Source of the DNA: an uncultured Collinsella sp.
GTDB taxonomy: Bacteria; Actinomycetota; Coriobacteriia; Coriobacteriales; Coriobacteriaceae
Direction of reading: 5' to 3'
DNA: 56,797 nt
NCBI GenBank assembly: GCA_902489945.1
Contig: CABUBZ010000004.1
Location: 1-56,797, forward strand
A model generated the notes under the pieces. The model made no database searches. It was given only the letters and a program-made list of their open reading frames with translations, and was not told the DNA's origin. Position numbers and translations under genes: made by a program. Positions 7,569 through 16,282 of this stretch are shown piece after piece (positions within the stretch are counted from its first letter, which is position 1; each line of letters opens with the position of its first letter).

Positions 7569-9035
7569 ATGAACGAAAACGAGCTGACCGGTCTGCTTGA
7601 GTCTTTAAGGCGTATGGGCTCGGATGATCTTAACGTCGAAGTGAAGGAGAGCGCCACGACGCTTTCCCGCGACGTGTGGGAAACGGTGAGCGCATTCGCG
7701 AACACTGCCGGCGGAACCATCGTGCTCGGAGTGAGTGAGCGCGCAGGTTTTGTCCCGGTTGAGAACTTCGAGACCGAGAAAGTGCTCAACCAATTCGTGG
7801 CGGGCATGGGCGATGCCGGCGGTCGCGGAAAGCTGGCCAATCCGCCCAAATACACGATCGAGCGAGTGGAGCTTCAGGGCGTCATCGTTCTCGTCATTAC
7901 GATTGAGGAGCTCGATCCGTCGAGCAAGCCCTGCTATGTCATAGAGCGGGGCGCCCAGGGCGGCAGCTACAAGCGCATCGATGACAAAGATGTGCCGCTT
8001 TCATCGACCGAGGTGCTCGCATTGGCGTCATACGGTCGAGCGACTCCGAGCGATCGCGACGCGGTGGCGGGTGCGGGCGCGGACGATCTCGACGAGACGC
8101 TGGTCGACCGTACGATAGATCGGGCTTTCTCGTTGACGCCCCGGGCAATGCGCGGCGCGCCGGACAAACAAACGAAACTGGAGCGCCTAAATATCCTTGA
8201 TTCCCAGGGCAATGTCACCAAGGCTGGACTCCTAGTTGTGGGCACCTACCCTCAGCAGTTCTATCCCAAGCTCTTCATTGACGTGGCTGTCCATGCGGGA
8301 ACTCAGAAGGGCATGGCGGGGCCGCTGAGATTCATGGACCGCACAATCTGTGAGGGAACGTTGGGCGAGATGATCTCGGATGCCGTCGCAGCCGTCGCCA
8401 AGAATTTGCGGCGAACCTCGACCGTCCAAGGCGTCTCGCGTGTCGACTCGCTTGAGATTCCCGAGGAGGTTCTGCGCGAAGCAATCGCCAACGCCGTAAT
8501 CCATCGAGAATACGGGGATCGGTTCTGTGGACAATCGATTGCCGTCGACGTCTTTGATGATCGTGTCGAGGTGACGAATCCTGGCGGCCTTTACGGGGGA
8601 AAGACTCGCGAGAACTTGTTTGACGGCAGCTCCCGATGCCGTAACGCGACGCTTGTGAAGCTCATGTCGATTGTCCCGCTGCCGGATGGCGCAGGTTCGC
8701 CGGCCGAGGGCAATGGCTCGGGCATCCCGATGATGATCGATGCCATGCGCGCGCATGGTCTGGCCGAGCCCCTGTTCTGCCTGGGATTCGATCGGTTCAA
8801 GGTCGTACTTTACCGTTCAAAGATCGAGCCGGTCGATCATGGCGGGGGCTTAATTGTGACGGCACTCAAACACTACGGCGAGCTGGGGACGCGCGAGCTG
8901 GCAGAGCACACAGGGCTCACAATTTCCCAGGTTAGGTCGCGCGTCAACGCGCTCATTGCTCAAGGCGAGCTTGAGCCCACGGCGCCGGCGACGAGCCGCA
9001 ACCGCAAGTATCGACTGTCGGAGCGCGTGGGATAG
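7569..9035 (+). CDS. AlbA_2 (Schlafen-type) / RecG-like ATP-binding regulator
   Basis: Protein of 488 aa with the layout of the AAA_4/AlbA_2 putative transcriptional regulators. The N-terminal AlbA_2 domain (about 15-130) contains VEVKESATTLSRDVWETVSAFANTAGG-type spacing and GGTIVLGVSE. The central part (about 200-410) has the HATPase_c_4-like segment with EVLREAIANAVIHREY, VTNPGGL and GNGSGIPMM. A C-terminal winged helix follows (ALKHYGELGTRELAEHTG, then SQVRSRVNALIAQGEL). The role is unknown; relatives are often found near mobile DNA or defence genes. ATG 7569 has AAAGG 8 bases upstream; the GTG at 7563 is too close to it. It is preceded by the GAGAGATA array. Confidence 0.82.
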   Translation: MNENELTGLLESLRRMGSDDLNVEVKESATTLSRDVWETVSAFANTAGGTIVLGVSERAGFVPVENFETEKVLNQFVAGMGDAGGRGKLANPPKYTIERVELQGVIVLVITIEELDPSSKPCYVIERGAQGGSYKRIDDKDVPLSSTEVLALASYGRATPSDRDAVAGAGADDLDETLVDRTIDRAFSLTPRAMRGAPDKQTKLERLNILDSQGNVTKAGLLVVGTYPQQFYPKLFIDVAVHAGTQKGMAGPLRFMDRTICEGTLGEMISDAVAAVAKNLRRTSTVQGVSRVDSLEIPEEVLREAIANAVIHREYGDRFCGQSIAVDVFDDRVEVTNPGGLYGGKTRENLFDGSSRCRNATLVKLMSIVPLPDGAGSPAEGNGSGIPMMIDAMRAHGLAEPLFCLGFDRFKVVLYRSKIEPVDHGGGLIVTALKHYGELGTRELAEHTGLTISQVRSRVNALIAQGELEPTAPATSRNRKYRLSERVG

Positions 9036-9135
9036 ATGCGTTAGTGGACGAGGCGACCCAATAATCGACCCTCGATTGGCGTCCATTAAGGTAAAGCGGT
9101 TGTTGTCCAGTCGACGGTGATGCTAAAGACTCGGC

Positions 9136-9627
9136 TTACGCCGGCATGGCCCCGAACCCGTCTATCAAGAACAGCCTAAGAACCAGCTTGATGGCATTTC
9201 CCGGTTTGACTTCGGCCGTGCCAAAGACGTGGCGCTCGGCGAGCTCGCTGCAGTATGCATAGATGTCGCGGATAAGGTCCGCGCCCGAAAGCGTAAACAT
9301 GTAGCCTGCGTCCGAAAGCGCATTGGGCGCGGCGGGCAACTTGGCCATGTGGCAGAACGTTTGCAGGTCGGGCGCCATAGCGTCCTGGTAGCCAAGATGG
9401 TTGCCGTCTTCTTGTGCGGCGAGTTCCAGCTGGCGTACTCGATCCAGCGCCACTGCCAGCACAAAGCTCGGCGTAGGCGCATTGACGTCCTGAGTGGTCG
9501 CCACAAGCCTGCCCGCTGCCTGCGTGACAAGCCAAGCGACCTCGCGCTGGCAACGCACGGCCTTGCGCGTAACCGGCTTGATGGACGAAGAAGAAACGCT
9601 TCCCTTAGGCGGATTCGAAACAGCCAC
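9136..9627 (-). CDS. Conserved hypothetical protein, 163 aa
   Basis: I do not recognise a family. The chain starts with a Ser/Lys-rich tail (residues 1-25) and is otherwise mainly helical, with LVTQAAGRLVATTQ, FVLAVALDRVRQLELAAQEDG and a hydrophobic end IKLVLRLFLIDGFGAMPA. No signal peptide. A GTG start at 9627 is supported by GGGAGG 5 bases upstream. Codon use is like that of its neighbours, so it is probably real. It is divergent from the HNH nuclease gene, with a 215-base spacer in which I see no convincing promoter. Confidence 0.6.
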   Translation of the reverse strand: MAVSNPPKGSVSSSSIKPVTRKAVRCQREVAWLVTQAAGRLVATTQDVNAPTPSFVLAVALDRVRQLELAAQEDGNHLGYQDAMAPDLQTFCHMAKLPAAPNALSDAGYMFTLSGADLIRDIYAYCSELAERHVFGTAEVKPGNAIKLVLRLFLIDGFGAMPA

Positions 9628-9842
9628 AAGAACCTCCCATGAACAATCCGGCCCAACAAGCCCGGATGAAACACGTGCTACATCAGTATACAGGGAAGTG
9701 GGGCAGCGGGGTACAAACGCGCCAGCGGCAAACCGAGAGCATCAACGATGTGCCGATCGCGGAATGAGATCTCGTAATAATTGACTCTCGGCCATATTAT
9801 TGAGGGGCATGACTCGCGTTCGTATGGTTGTAGGTGCTGGCG

Positions 9843-10925
9843 ATGAACGACATTGACCTTGCTGTTCCGTTGATGGATGGACCAAGCTATGACCGCGCCT
9901 GCAGTCTCGTGCCTTCCGAATACGTTGAGGCATGGGAGTGGTTTCTGGATGAGGAACAGCGCGGCGGCGTTTGGACCAGCCTTCCGCACCACACCAAGGA
10001 AGATAGCCCTCAGTATCAGTATCGTTTGAGAATTGGCTCGGACTTCTTTCCCGTAACGCGGGATTCAGGGATCTTCTGGCCGGGCCAGGATCGGGTGAAG
10101 CAAGATCCCAATAAGATCTTTGCGCTTTCGGTCCATAACTCTAAAAAGAGCTTCTACACCGATGTGCCTCCGCTCTATTTGGACGATGGTACGTGGGTCA
10201 TTAAGTACTCGGTTCAAGCGCCGGGTACCGTTGGTTTTCGAGACCAGAATTACAACCGTAAAATGCTCAACTGCATGGAATGTGGCGTTCCGGTCGGAGT
10301 CATATTTGCAACCGAGGTGGGCTATAAGGTGCTCGGCCTTGCGTTTGTTGAGCGGTTCGAGCCCGAAAACGGATGGTTTGTTCTGCACGGTCCTGTTCAT
10401 AAAGGCGGACCGGACCCTCGTTTTGCACCCGACATGAGTTATCTGAAGCACATGCCCGTCGATATTGAGTTTGCCGGACAGGGTGCGACCGACGACGAAA
10501 AGGTCCGCTATGCGTTAAGGCGCGAGCGATTGGGGCAGCAATGGTTCCGCAAGCAGCTCGTTGCCGCCTATGACGGACGTTGCGCGGTGTCGGACTGCGG
10601 CGTCAGCGAAGCTCTGGAGGCTGCACATATCGAGAATTACTCGGGACCCAAATCGCAGGTTGCCAGCAATGGCATTCTACTTCGGCGCGATCTTCATTCC
10701 CTATTTGATGCTCACCTGATTTCGTTTGAGCCTGTTTGCGGCGAATATCGGCTGTGCGGATCGTACCTGCTGGATAAGACCGGCTACGCTTCCTTTGCGG
10801 GTGCGACGCTAAGGCAGCCGAATGAGCGTCAGTGGCGACCCAATACGGTGTTTCTTGAGGCCCATCGCATTGAGTTCGATCGCTCGGAAAAGAAGCGTGA
10901 AAAGGCGGGGCTTCTGCCGTATTAG
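9843..10925 (+). CDS. HNH endonuclease with N-terminal unknown domain
   Basis: Protein of 360 aa. The C-terminal HNH_2-type domain is clear: C-A-V-S-D-C near residue 248, then EAAHIENYSG, N-G-I-L-L-R-R-D-L-H-S-L-F-D-A-H around 275-290. These supply the first His, Asn and second His of the beta-beta-alpha-metal fold. The N-terminal half contains DGTWVIKYSVQ, then LNCMECGVPVGVIFATEVGYKVLGLAFVE. This resembles an upstream domain I recall from actinobacterial HNH restriction-type proteins that may read modified DNA; that link is inference. The start is uncertain between GTG 9834 and ATG 9843, both with weak ribosome sites. A type IV-like restriction or other defence role is plausible. Confidence 0.75.
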   Translation: MNDIDLAVPLMDGPSYDRACSLVPSEYVEAWEWFLDEEQRGGVWTSLPHHTKEDSPQYQYRLRIGSDFFPVTRDSGIFWPGQDRVKQDPNKIFALSVHNSKKSFYTDVPPLYLDDGTWVIKYSVQAPGTVGFRDQNYNRKMLNCMECGVPVGVIFATEVGYKVLGLAFVERFEPENGWFVLHGPVHKGGPDPRFAPDMSYLKHMPVDIEFAGQGATDDEKVRYALRRERLGQQWFRKQLVAAYDGRCAVSDCGVSEALEAAHIENYSGPKSQVASNGILLRRDLHSLFDAHLISFEPVCGEYRLCGSYLLDKTGYASFAGATLRQPNERQWRPNTVFLEAHRIEFDRSEKKREKAGLLPY

Positions 10926-11047
10926 CGTATTTGGCTTTGGCATTCTTTGACGATCGTGTTGTTTGATCGGATCGCGTGGCGATGCAATCTCGCGCCCGCC
11001 CGCCGGTGCATGCTCTTCCTGTTTTGTATAGCGAGAGGGGAGCGTGT

Positions 11048-11332
11048 ATGAGCTGGCGAGGCGATATTGCGATGGGGAAGTACGGAAAACTGCCGTGTGC
11101 CCTTATAGACAACAATATGTTTCCGAGCGTAGAGGTTGATTGCGGGTCGTTTGTCGTCACCTGCCCTTGCTGCGGCTCGCAAATACCGTGTCTCGACATT
11201 CGGTTCATCGATGCGCGCGACAGACTCAGCGACGAAGTGAGAAAACGGACAGGCGTTCATATGCCGGTGTATCCGGAGAAATGCCCTGTTTGTGGCCTCG
11301 ATATCGTGTATGACGCCGGCGACGAGGGATAG
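11048..11332 (+). CDS. Small zinc-ribbon protein
   Basis: Hypothetical protein of 94 aa with two cysteine pairs, CPCC near residue 38 and CPVCG near residue 79, spaced like a zinc ribbon. The N-terminal part (MSWRGDIAMGKYGKLPC) shows no known domain. GAGGGGAG lies 6 bases before the ATG. It lies downstream of the HNH gene by 122 bases on the same strand and might be co-expressed. Function unknown. Confidence 0.6.
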   Translation: MSWRGDIAMGKYGKLPCALIDNNMFPSVEVDCGSFVVTCPCCGSQIPCLDIRFIDARDRLSDEVRKRTGVHMPVYPEKCPVCGLDIVYDAGDEG

Positions 11333-11369
11333 GTGATGCGGAGGAGTTGGCTGTGAGTGTCTTTTGCCT

Positions 11370-12056
11370 CTACAAATAAATCCCCTCACCGAGTTGCTTG
11401 TGGAACTCGGCGTGATGGTCGCGTGCCCAGGTAAAGAGCGCCTGGTCAAAGTCGGTACGCGTGGCCGGGACGCCAAAGACGCCGGCAACTTCGACGCGCA
11501 CAAACTCCAGTGCCGGCAGCTTGTTGATGGCAGTGAGGGCAAATGGGGACGAGGGCTCCTCGAACAGATAGCGGCTGCCTTGCAGCGCGTCGCAACTGGT
11601 GCACGTGTTGCCGAGCGACGGGGCTTTGGAGGCTCGCGCGCCTACGGGCTTGTAGCCGCAGCGCTTATGAAGGTAGTCGCGGATCTCGCCTGGCACGCAG
11701 CCAAGAGCGGGCACGATGGCGAGTGCGTTGGCGTTGGCCGTGTCGATGGCAATGTGCCCGGCTTCGTTGGGCGCGTGCGCGATGGCGATGCTTTCGTCGT
11801 TATCGGCTCGATAGGGAATGCCGAAGGCCGCGACCGAGGTCTCTTTGTGACATTTCCAGCACTCGCGCGTGCCCAGTACTAGATATATATACGGCGCTGA
11901 GGGGTCGGATCGGTCAACACCGGGCAGCCACTCGGCAAAGGGCTCGGGGTCGACGCCGCTGGGTACATACCAGATCTTCTTGGTCCGGTCCCATTTGGCG
12001 CCCAGCGCCTTGGCTTCTTCTTTGTGCGAAAAGGGGACATCGAGCTCGGTGCGCAT
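11370..12056 (-). CDS. DUF5710-domain protein
   Basis: Protein of 228 aa. The first 45 residues (LDVPFSHKEEAKALGAKW, then KKIWYVPSG) are a DUF5710 module, a short motif found in front of DNA-primase and TraC-like proteins as well as alone. The rest has two Cys-x-x-Cys pairs, CWKC near 66 and CTSC near 150, that may bind zinc. The DUF5710 match suggests contact with nucleic acid, but no catalytic motif is visible. ATG 12056 with AAGGAG 5 bases upstream. Confidence 0.7.
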   Translation of the reverse strand: MRTELDVPFSHKEEAKALGAKWDRTKKIWYVPSGVDPEPFAEWLPGVDRSDPSAPYIYLVLGTRECWKCHKETSVAAFGIPYRADNDESIAIAHAPNEAGHIAIDTANANALAIVPALGCVPGEIRDYLHKRCGYKPVGARASKAPSLGNTCTSCDALQGSRYLFEEPSSPFALTAINKLPALEFVRVEVAGVFGVPATRTDFDQALFTWARDHHAEFHKQLGEGIYL

Positions 12057-12304
12057 GGCGGCTCCTTGGTGCTGCAGGTGCAAGTGGCTCAAGGATACCG
12101 CAGGGCGCAGACATCGCGGCGTTTTGCTGAGAAGTTGCGGCTCGGATGGGTTCGAGACGTGTCGGTCTCGGCCTCGGTGACTATTGGGGCGGTTTTGATT
12201 GACTGCGGAGTCAGCCGGGATAGGCACTTGGGTCGCTGACGCGGTTTTGTGTATGGGCAGGGTGGTTGCTTGGGCGGTTGGAGCTGCCAGCGGATTTGGC
12301 GACA

Positions 12305-12342
12305 TAAAACAAAACAGCCCAGAGGGCATAGCCTCTGAGCTG
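12305..12342 (-). terminator. Terminator of tRNA-Val
   Basis: On the minus strand CAGCTCAGAGG pairs with CCTCTGGGCTG across a short loop, followed by TTTTGTTTTATG. It lies 9 bases behind the tRNA 3' end. No tRNA-end duplication follows here, unlike behind tRNA-Phe, tRNA-Leu and tRNA-Arg. Confidence 0.8.
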
Positions 12343-12350
12343 CGAACATT

Positions 12351-12425
12351 TGGTGGGCGTTAGAAGATTTGAACTTCTGACCTCTTCCGTGTCAGGGAAG
12401 CGCTCTCCCCCTGAGCTAAACGCCC
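12351..12425 (-). tRNA. tRNA-Val (GAC)
   Basis: Complete cloverleaf on the minus strand: acceptor GGGCGTT/AACGCCC, D-arm GCTC/GAGC, anticodon loop CTGACAC with anticodon GAC (complement at 12391-12393), T-arm AGAAGTTCAAATCTTCT, and an encoded CCA. 75 bases. Confidence 0.96.
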
Positions 12426-12454
12426 GATCAAGGGTGCGCAAGCGCGCAAGGGAT

Positions 12455-12483
12455 AATATAACGGAGCCTGAACTCGGTGGCAA
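12455..12483 (-). promoter_or_regulatory. Promoter of tRNA-Val
   Basis: Minus-strand -35 TTGCCA (12478-12483) and -10 TATATT (12455-12460) with a 17-base spacer, about 30 bases before the tRNA 5' end. No other plausible promoter lies in this 288-base gap to the transporter gene, apart from unremarkable sequence. Confidence 0.7.
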
Positions 12484-12714
12484 GAACATTTTTAAAAATC
12501 GCTTACATTGTGGAATTCGGGGGCTTTGTCGTATCCATTTCAAAAGAGCCTGCTGCCGCGATTTGGCTGTCGCATAATGCAAGGCCATTGCGGTATCGAG
12601 CTATGGAAAGACACCTGCGGAATTGTCCTACCGATAAGCGGACAAGCCTCCAGCTGGTGCCTTCGCCGTGGTAAGGTAAGCCGAATTGCTTCCAGACTGT
12701 TTCGGGGGAGTGGA

Positions 12715-13737
12715 ATGAGCAAAGAGTGTGTCGAGCAGGTCGAAGGCGCAGGGACTTCGGTGCCGATGACCGATATATCGAACATTGATGTGCCCGAGGG
12801 CACCGACGAGCTCAGCCGCAACACCCGTCGCGCCTGGCGCGAGCGCCTTAACGATGCGTCGTCGCGCAAGATGATCACGGGCGTCTTGGCTACGCTGGTG
12901 GGCGGTTCGTTTTGGGGCTTCTCGGGCACCAGCGCGAGCTTTCTGTTCGATACCTACCACGTCGACACCTTGTGGCTTATGAGCGTGCGTCAGATTCTCG
13001 CCGGTCTACTCTTTATGGCCGTGGTTGTTACGCGCGACCGCGAGCGCCTGATTAAGCTCTGGACCACACCCGCCGATCGCAAGCAGCTGCTGCTCTTTAC
13101 CGCTTTTGGCCTGCTGTTCAACCAGTTTTGCTATCTTTCGGCCGTGCGCCTGACGAACGCCGGAACCGCGACGGTGCTCCAGTGCCTGCAGCTCGTTATC
13201 ATCATGGGCTACGCCTGCGTGACCGATCGCCGCATGCCGCGCACTCGCGAAGTCATCGGCATTGGCCTGGCTCTGGGTGGAACCTTTTTAATCGCCACCG
13301 GCGGCGACCCCACCAGCCTGAATATCTCGCCGCTTGGCCTGGCAGCAGGTCTTATGTGTGCGGTCAGCGCCGCGTGTATGGCGGTGATTCCCGCCAAGAT
13401 CCTGCCCGAATACGGCAGCCCCATCGTCACGGGCTCGGCAATGCTCACGGCGGGCGTGGTCTCGTGCGTCTTCGTGCAGCCCTGGGCGCATATGCCGGCG
13501 CTCGACGCCGCCGGTATCGAGGCGCTCGCGGTGTTCGTGGTTATCGGCTCGTTTTTTGCTTACATGCTCTATATGCAGGGCGTTAAGGACATCGGCTCGG
13601 TGCGTGCGAGCCTCATTGGAACTGTGGAGCCGGTTTCGGCGACCATCACCAGCGCCGTTATGCTGGGCACGGTGTTTTTGCCGACCGACCTTATCGGCTT
13701 TGCCATGATCATCGTGATGATGTTCCTCACGGTGTAG
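12715..13737 (+). CDS. EamA/DMT-family transporter
   Basis: Inner-membrane transporter of the drug/metabolite superfamily, 340 aa, with a 55-residue charged cytoplasmic N-terminus followed by about ten hydrophobic segments in two EamA repeats. The first repeat starts with GVLATLVGGSFWGFSGTSASFLF and the second with SPLGLAAGLMCAVSAACMAVIPAK. The conserved end of the second repeat, SLIGTVEPVSATI, is present. Substrate unknown; many relatives export amino acids or metabolites. The ATG at 12715 has GGGGGAG just upstream; the frame runs open further but starts without a site. Confidence 0.87.
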   Translation: MSKECVEQVEGAGTSVPMTDISNIDVPEGTDELSRNTRRAWRERLNDASSRKMITGVLATLVGGSFWGFSGTSASFLFDTYHVDTLWLMSVRQILAGLLFMAVVVTRDRERLIKLWTTPADRKQLLLFTAFGLLFNQFCYLSAVRLTNAGTATVLQCLQLVIIMGYACVTDRRMPRTREVIGIGLALGGTFLIATGGDPTSLNISPLGLAAGLMCAVSAACMAVIPAKILPEYGSPIVTGSAMLTAGVVSCVFVQPWAHMPALDAAGIEALAVFVVIGSFFAYMLYMQGVKDIGSVRASLIGTVEPVSATITSAVMLGTVFLPTDLIGFAMIIVMMFLTV

Positions 13738-13886
13738 CTGGCGCCTCCGCCAAGACAGAAAAGGTGTTGTGCCGCATTTTCGCCAATTGATGTCCGTGTC
13801 TGGAGTTTAGCTGTCGATGCTCAAAATGCCATAAACTAGCAACGTTATGGACTTTTTCATTGCGACTCAATTGCGAGGATTTCTTT

Positions 13887-16199
13887 ATGGCTGGTAATCA
13901 CTTTAAGGGCAGCGATAGCGGCCGCCCTGCAGTTCCGCCGCGTCCGAACGGGGCTGGTAAGGCCGGCACGCCGGGCGGCGCTGGACAGGGCGGTTCCGGT
14001 AAGCGCGTGTCCCCGGGCGAGACGGCGATGTTTACCGCTCTGTACGAGCAGTCTCAAAAGGCAAAAAAGACCGGCCGTGCAAGAGGAAATGTCTTTGCGG
14101 GCGGTGCAACCTCTGCGTCGCAGCCGAGCGGGGCTCCTTCGGTACCTGCGAACAACGCAGGTGCTGCCAACGCCGCGAATGGCGCCGGCAACGTTAATGC
14201 CGGCAAGGCCGACAACAATACTCCCTCTGCCGGTGGCGCGGGGCTTACGGGTAACCTCGGCACGATTTACACCGGCGCCTCCGAGACAGGCACGTTCGCC
14301 CGCCTGGATGATAGCGGTACCGAGTTTGCGGGCTCGGGTTCCAAGGAAGATTATTACGATTTTGGCTTGAACTACGGTAGCGATGCTTCGTCGAGTTCGA
14401 CCTCTGACGGTCTGGTCCGTCATCGCCATCGCAAGGGCGAGCGCAAAAAGCGTCACACCGGCGCCATTATTGCCGCTGTAGTCGCGGTGCTTCTCGTTGC
14501 GCTTGGCGCAAGCGGCTTTATGCTGCTTAACTCGGCAAAGACCGTAAAGAGCGAAGCGAAGGAGGCTGTCGAGATCGTCGGTGGCCTTAAGGACAAGGTC
14601 ACGTCGGGCGATTTTTCGACGCTGCCTGACGACGCGAAGAAGATCGATGAGCTCTGTAACAGCATGAAGGCGGAGACCTCGAGCCCGCTGTGGACGGCGG
14701 CTTCGTTTATCCCGGTGTATGGCAGTGACATCAACGCAGCCCGCACCATGATTGACGCCCTGTCCGATGTCTCGAGCAATGCGCTGGTTCCCATGGCCGA
14801 CAACCTCTCGCAGGCTACGCCCGGCAAGCTGTTCCAGGACGGCATGATTAACGTGTCCGCGCTGCAGGCGGTCGCCGATTCGCTTTCCAGCAGCTCGAAG
14901 GTGTTCAAGAGCGCCAACGAGAAGATCCAGGGCATTGGCGATACTCATATTTCTCAGGTGACCGAGCTGGTCGATAAGGCCAAGGACGGCTTTGCCACCC
15001 TCAACGGTGCGGTTGACGCGGCGGAGAAGGTCGCCCCCGTCCTTCCCCAGATGCTCGGCGCCAACGGCCAGACGCGCAACTACCTTATGTACGCCATGAA
15101 CAACGTCGAGATTCGTGCTTGCGGCGGCTTTGGCGGTTCGCAGGGCCTGATTTCGGTCACTGACGGCCAGATGTCGATTGGCGAGTTTGTTCCCCGCATT
15201 GGACTCAGCGAGGAAGAGGCAGTCGAGAGCGTCGACGAAGAGGATGAGGCGCTGTTCGGCAACCACAGTAACCTGTACAACTCGGGCAATACCTATTCGC
15301 CTGATTGGCCCCGCAACTCGCAGCGTGTCGCCGCGCTGTGGAAGTCCCAGTATGGACAGGACGTTGATGGCGTCATCGGTATCGACCCGGTGTTCCTGCA
15401 GTATCTGCTGGGCCTGGTCGGTAATGTCTCGCTGCCCGACGGAACGGTTGTCGACGGCACCAACGCCGCAAAGGTTCTCATGCACGATGTGTACTGGAAC
15501 TATCCGGTCGAGGAGTCTGACGGCATCTTTGCATCCGTCGCCAGCGCTGCCTTCGACAAGATCCTTGGCGGTATCGGCGATGTCGATGTTACGAAGCTTG
15601 TCAGCGCCGTTGAGCGCGGTGCCGAAGAGGGCCGCCTGATCGCGTGGATGAGAAACGATGATGAGCAGAATGCCATCAAAGAGACGGGCATTGACGCTTC
15701 GCTGCCCGATCCGGATGACCCGAGTGCCGATCCTGTTGCCGGCGTTTACTTTAACAACCTGAGCTTCTCCAAGCTCGACTGGTACCTGAACGCCGATACG
15801 CAGATTGGCCAGGGCATCAAGAACGGTGACGGCGCTTGCTCGTATCGCATCACCGTTACCCTGACGAACATCATGACGCAGGAGGAGGCCGGCAAGCTGC
15901 CCGACTACGTCGCGGCGAGCGCGCCCGATGCCGCGCGCGACGACGAGCGTCTGAATGTCTCGTTGTTTGCCCCGACGGGCGGCAACATTACTGATCTGAC
16001 CGTCGAGGGCACCCAGTTTGGTCTTGGCGCCGCTACGTGGCATGGAATCCCCTTCTATTCGGGCACCGTTGACCTGCATGCTGGCGAGACGACGACGATC
16101 ACATATACGCTGACCACGTCAGCCGAGGCGGGGGACAAGCCGCTTACGCTGCGTCAGACTCCTACATGCCAGGCGGCTCGCGACAGCGCGTCGGCGTAG
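13887..16199 (+). CDS. DUF4012-domain membrane protein
   Basis: Protein of 770 aa. Residues 1-190 are low complexity (Gly, Ala, Pro, Asn and Ser rich) and probably cytoplasmic. A basic stretch (RHRHRKGERKKRH) precedes one transmembrane helix (IIAAVVAVLLVALGASGFMLL, split by this reading at about 195-216). The extracellular part has the DUF4012 signature: RNYLMYAMNNVEIRACGGF, then GGSQGLISVTDGQ. DUF4012 proteins are common in actinobacteria and are thought to act at the envelope or in polysaccharide display; no enzyme activity is known to me. ATG 13887 with GAGGA 8 bases upstream. It is followed by an attenuator-like hairpin and glmM. Confidence 0.85.
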   Translation: MAGNHFKGSDSGRPAVPPRPNGAGKAGTPGGAGQGGSGKRVSPGETAMFTALYEQSQKAKKTGRARGNVFAGGATSASQPSGAPSVPANNAGAANAANGAGNVNAGKADNNTPSAGGAGLTGNLGTIYTGASETGTFARLDDSGTEFAGSGSKEDYYDFGLNYGSDASSSSTSDGLVRHRHRKGERKKRHTGAIIAAVVAVLLVALGASGFMLLNSAKTVKSEAKEAVEIVGGLKDKVTSGDFSTLPDDAKKIDELCNSMKAETSSPLWTAASFIPVYGSDINAARTMIDALSDVSSNALVPMADNLSQATPGKLFQDGMINVSALQAVADSLSSSSKVFKSANEKIQGIGDTHISQVTELVDKAKDGFATLNGAVDAAEKVAPVLPQMLGANGQTRNYLMYAMNNVEIRACGGFGGSQGLISVTDGQMSIGEFVPRIGLSEEEAVESVDEEDEALFGNHSNLYNSGNTYSPDWPRNSQRVAALWKSQYGQDVDGVIGIDPVFLQYLLGLVGNVSLPDGTVVDGTNAAKVLMHDVYWNYPVEESDGIFASVASAAFDKILGGIGDVDVTKLVSAVERGAEEGRLIAWMRNDDEQNAIKETGIDASLPDPDDPSADPVAGVYFNNLSFSKLDWYLNADTQIGQGIKNGDGACSYRITVTLTNIMTQEEAGKLPDYVAASAPDAARDDERLNVSLFAPTGGNITDLTVEGTQFGLGAATWHGIPFYSGTVDLHAGETTTITYTLTTSAEAGDKPLTLRQTPTCQAARDSASA

Positions 16200-16236
16200 G
16201 GTTTTTCTGGTAGCGCAGATAATCGAGTACCATTTT

Positions 16237-16270
16237 GGGGCGGACAGGCAATCTGTTCGCCCCTATTTTG
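16237..16270 (+). terminator. Hairpin terminator between DUF4012 gene and glmM
   Basis: GGGGCGGACAG pairs with CTGTTCGCCCC (16237-16247 with 16253-16263) with a 5-base loop, followed by TATTTTG. The glmM ribosome site AAGGAG starts right after it, so it may end the upstream transcript or act as an attenuator. Confidence 0.6.
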
Positions 16271-16282
16271 TAAGGAGAGCGC

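Noticed and set aside
13857..16079. 740-codon minus-strand frame opposite the DUF4012 gene
   Set aside because: Composition-driven shadow with implausible protein sequence; the plus-strand gene has a start site and a domain.
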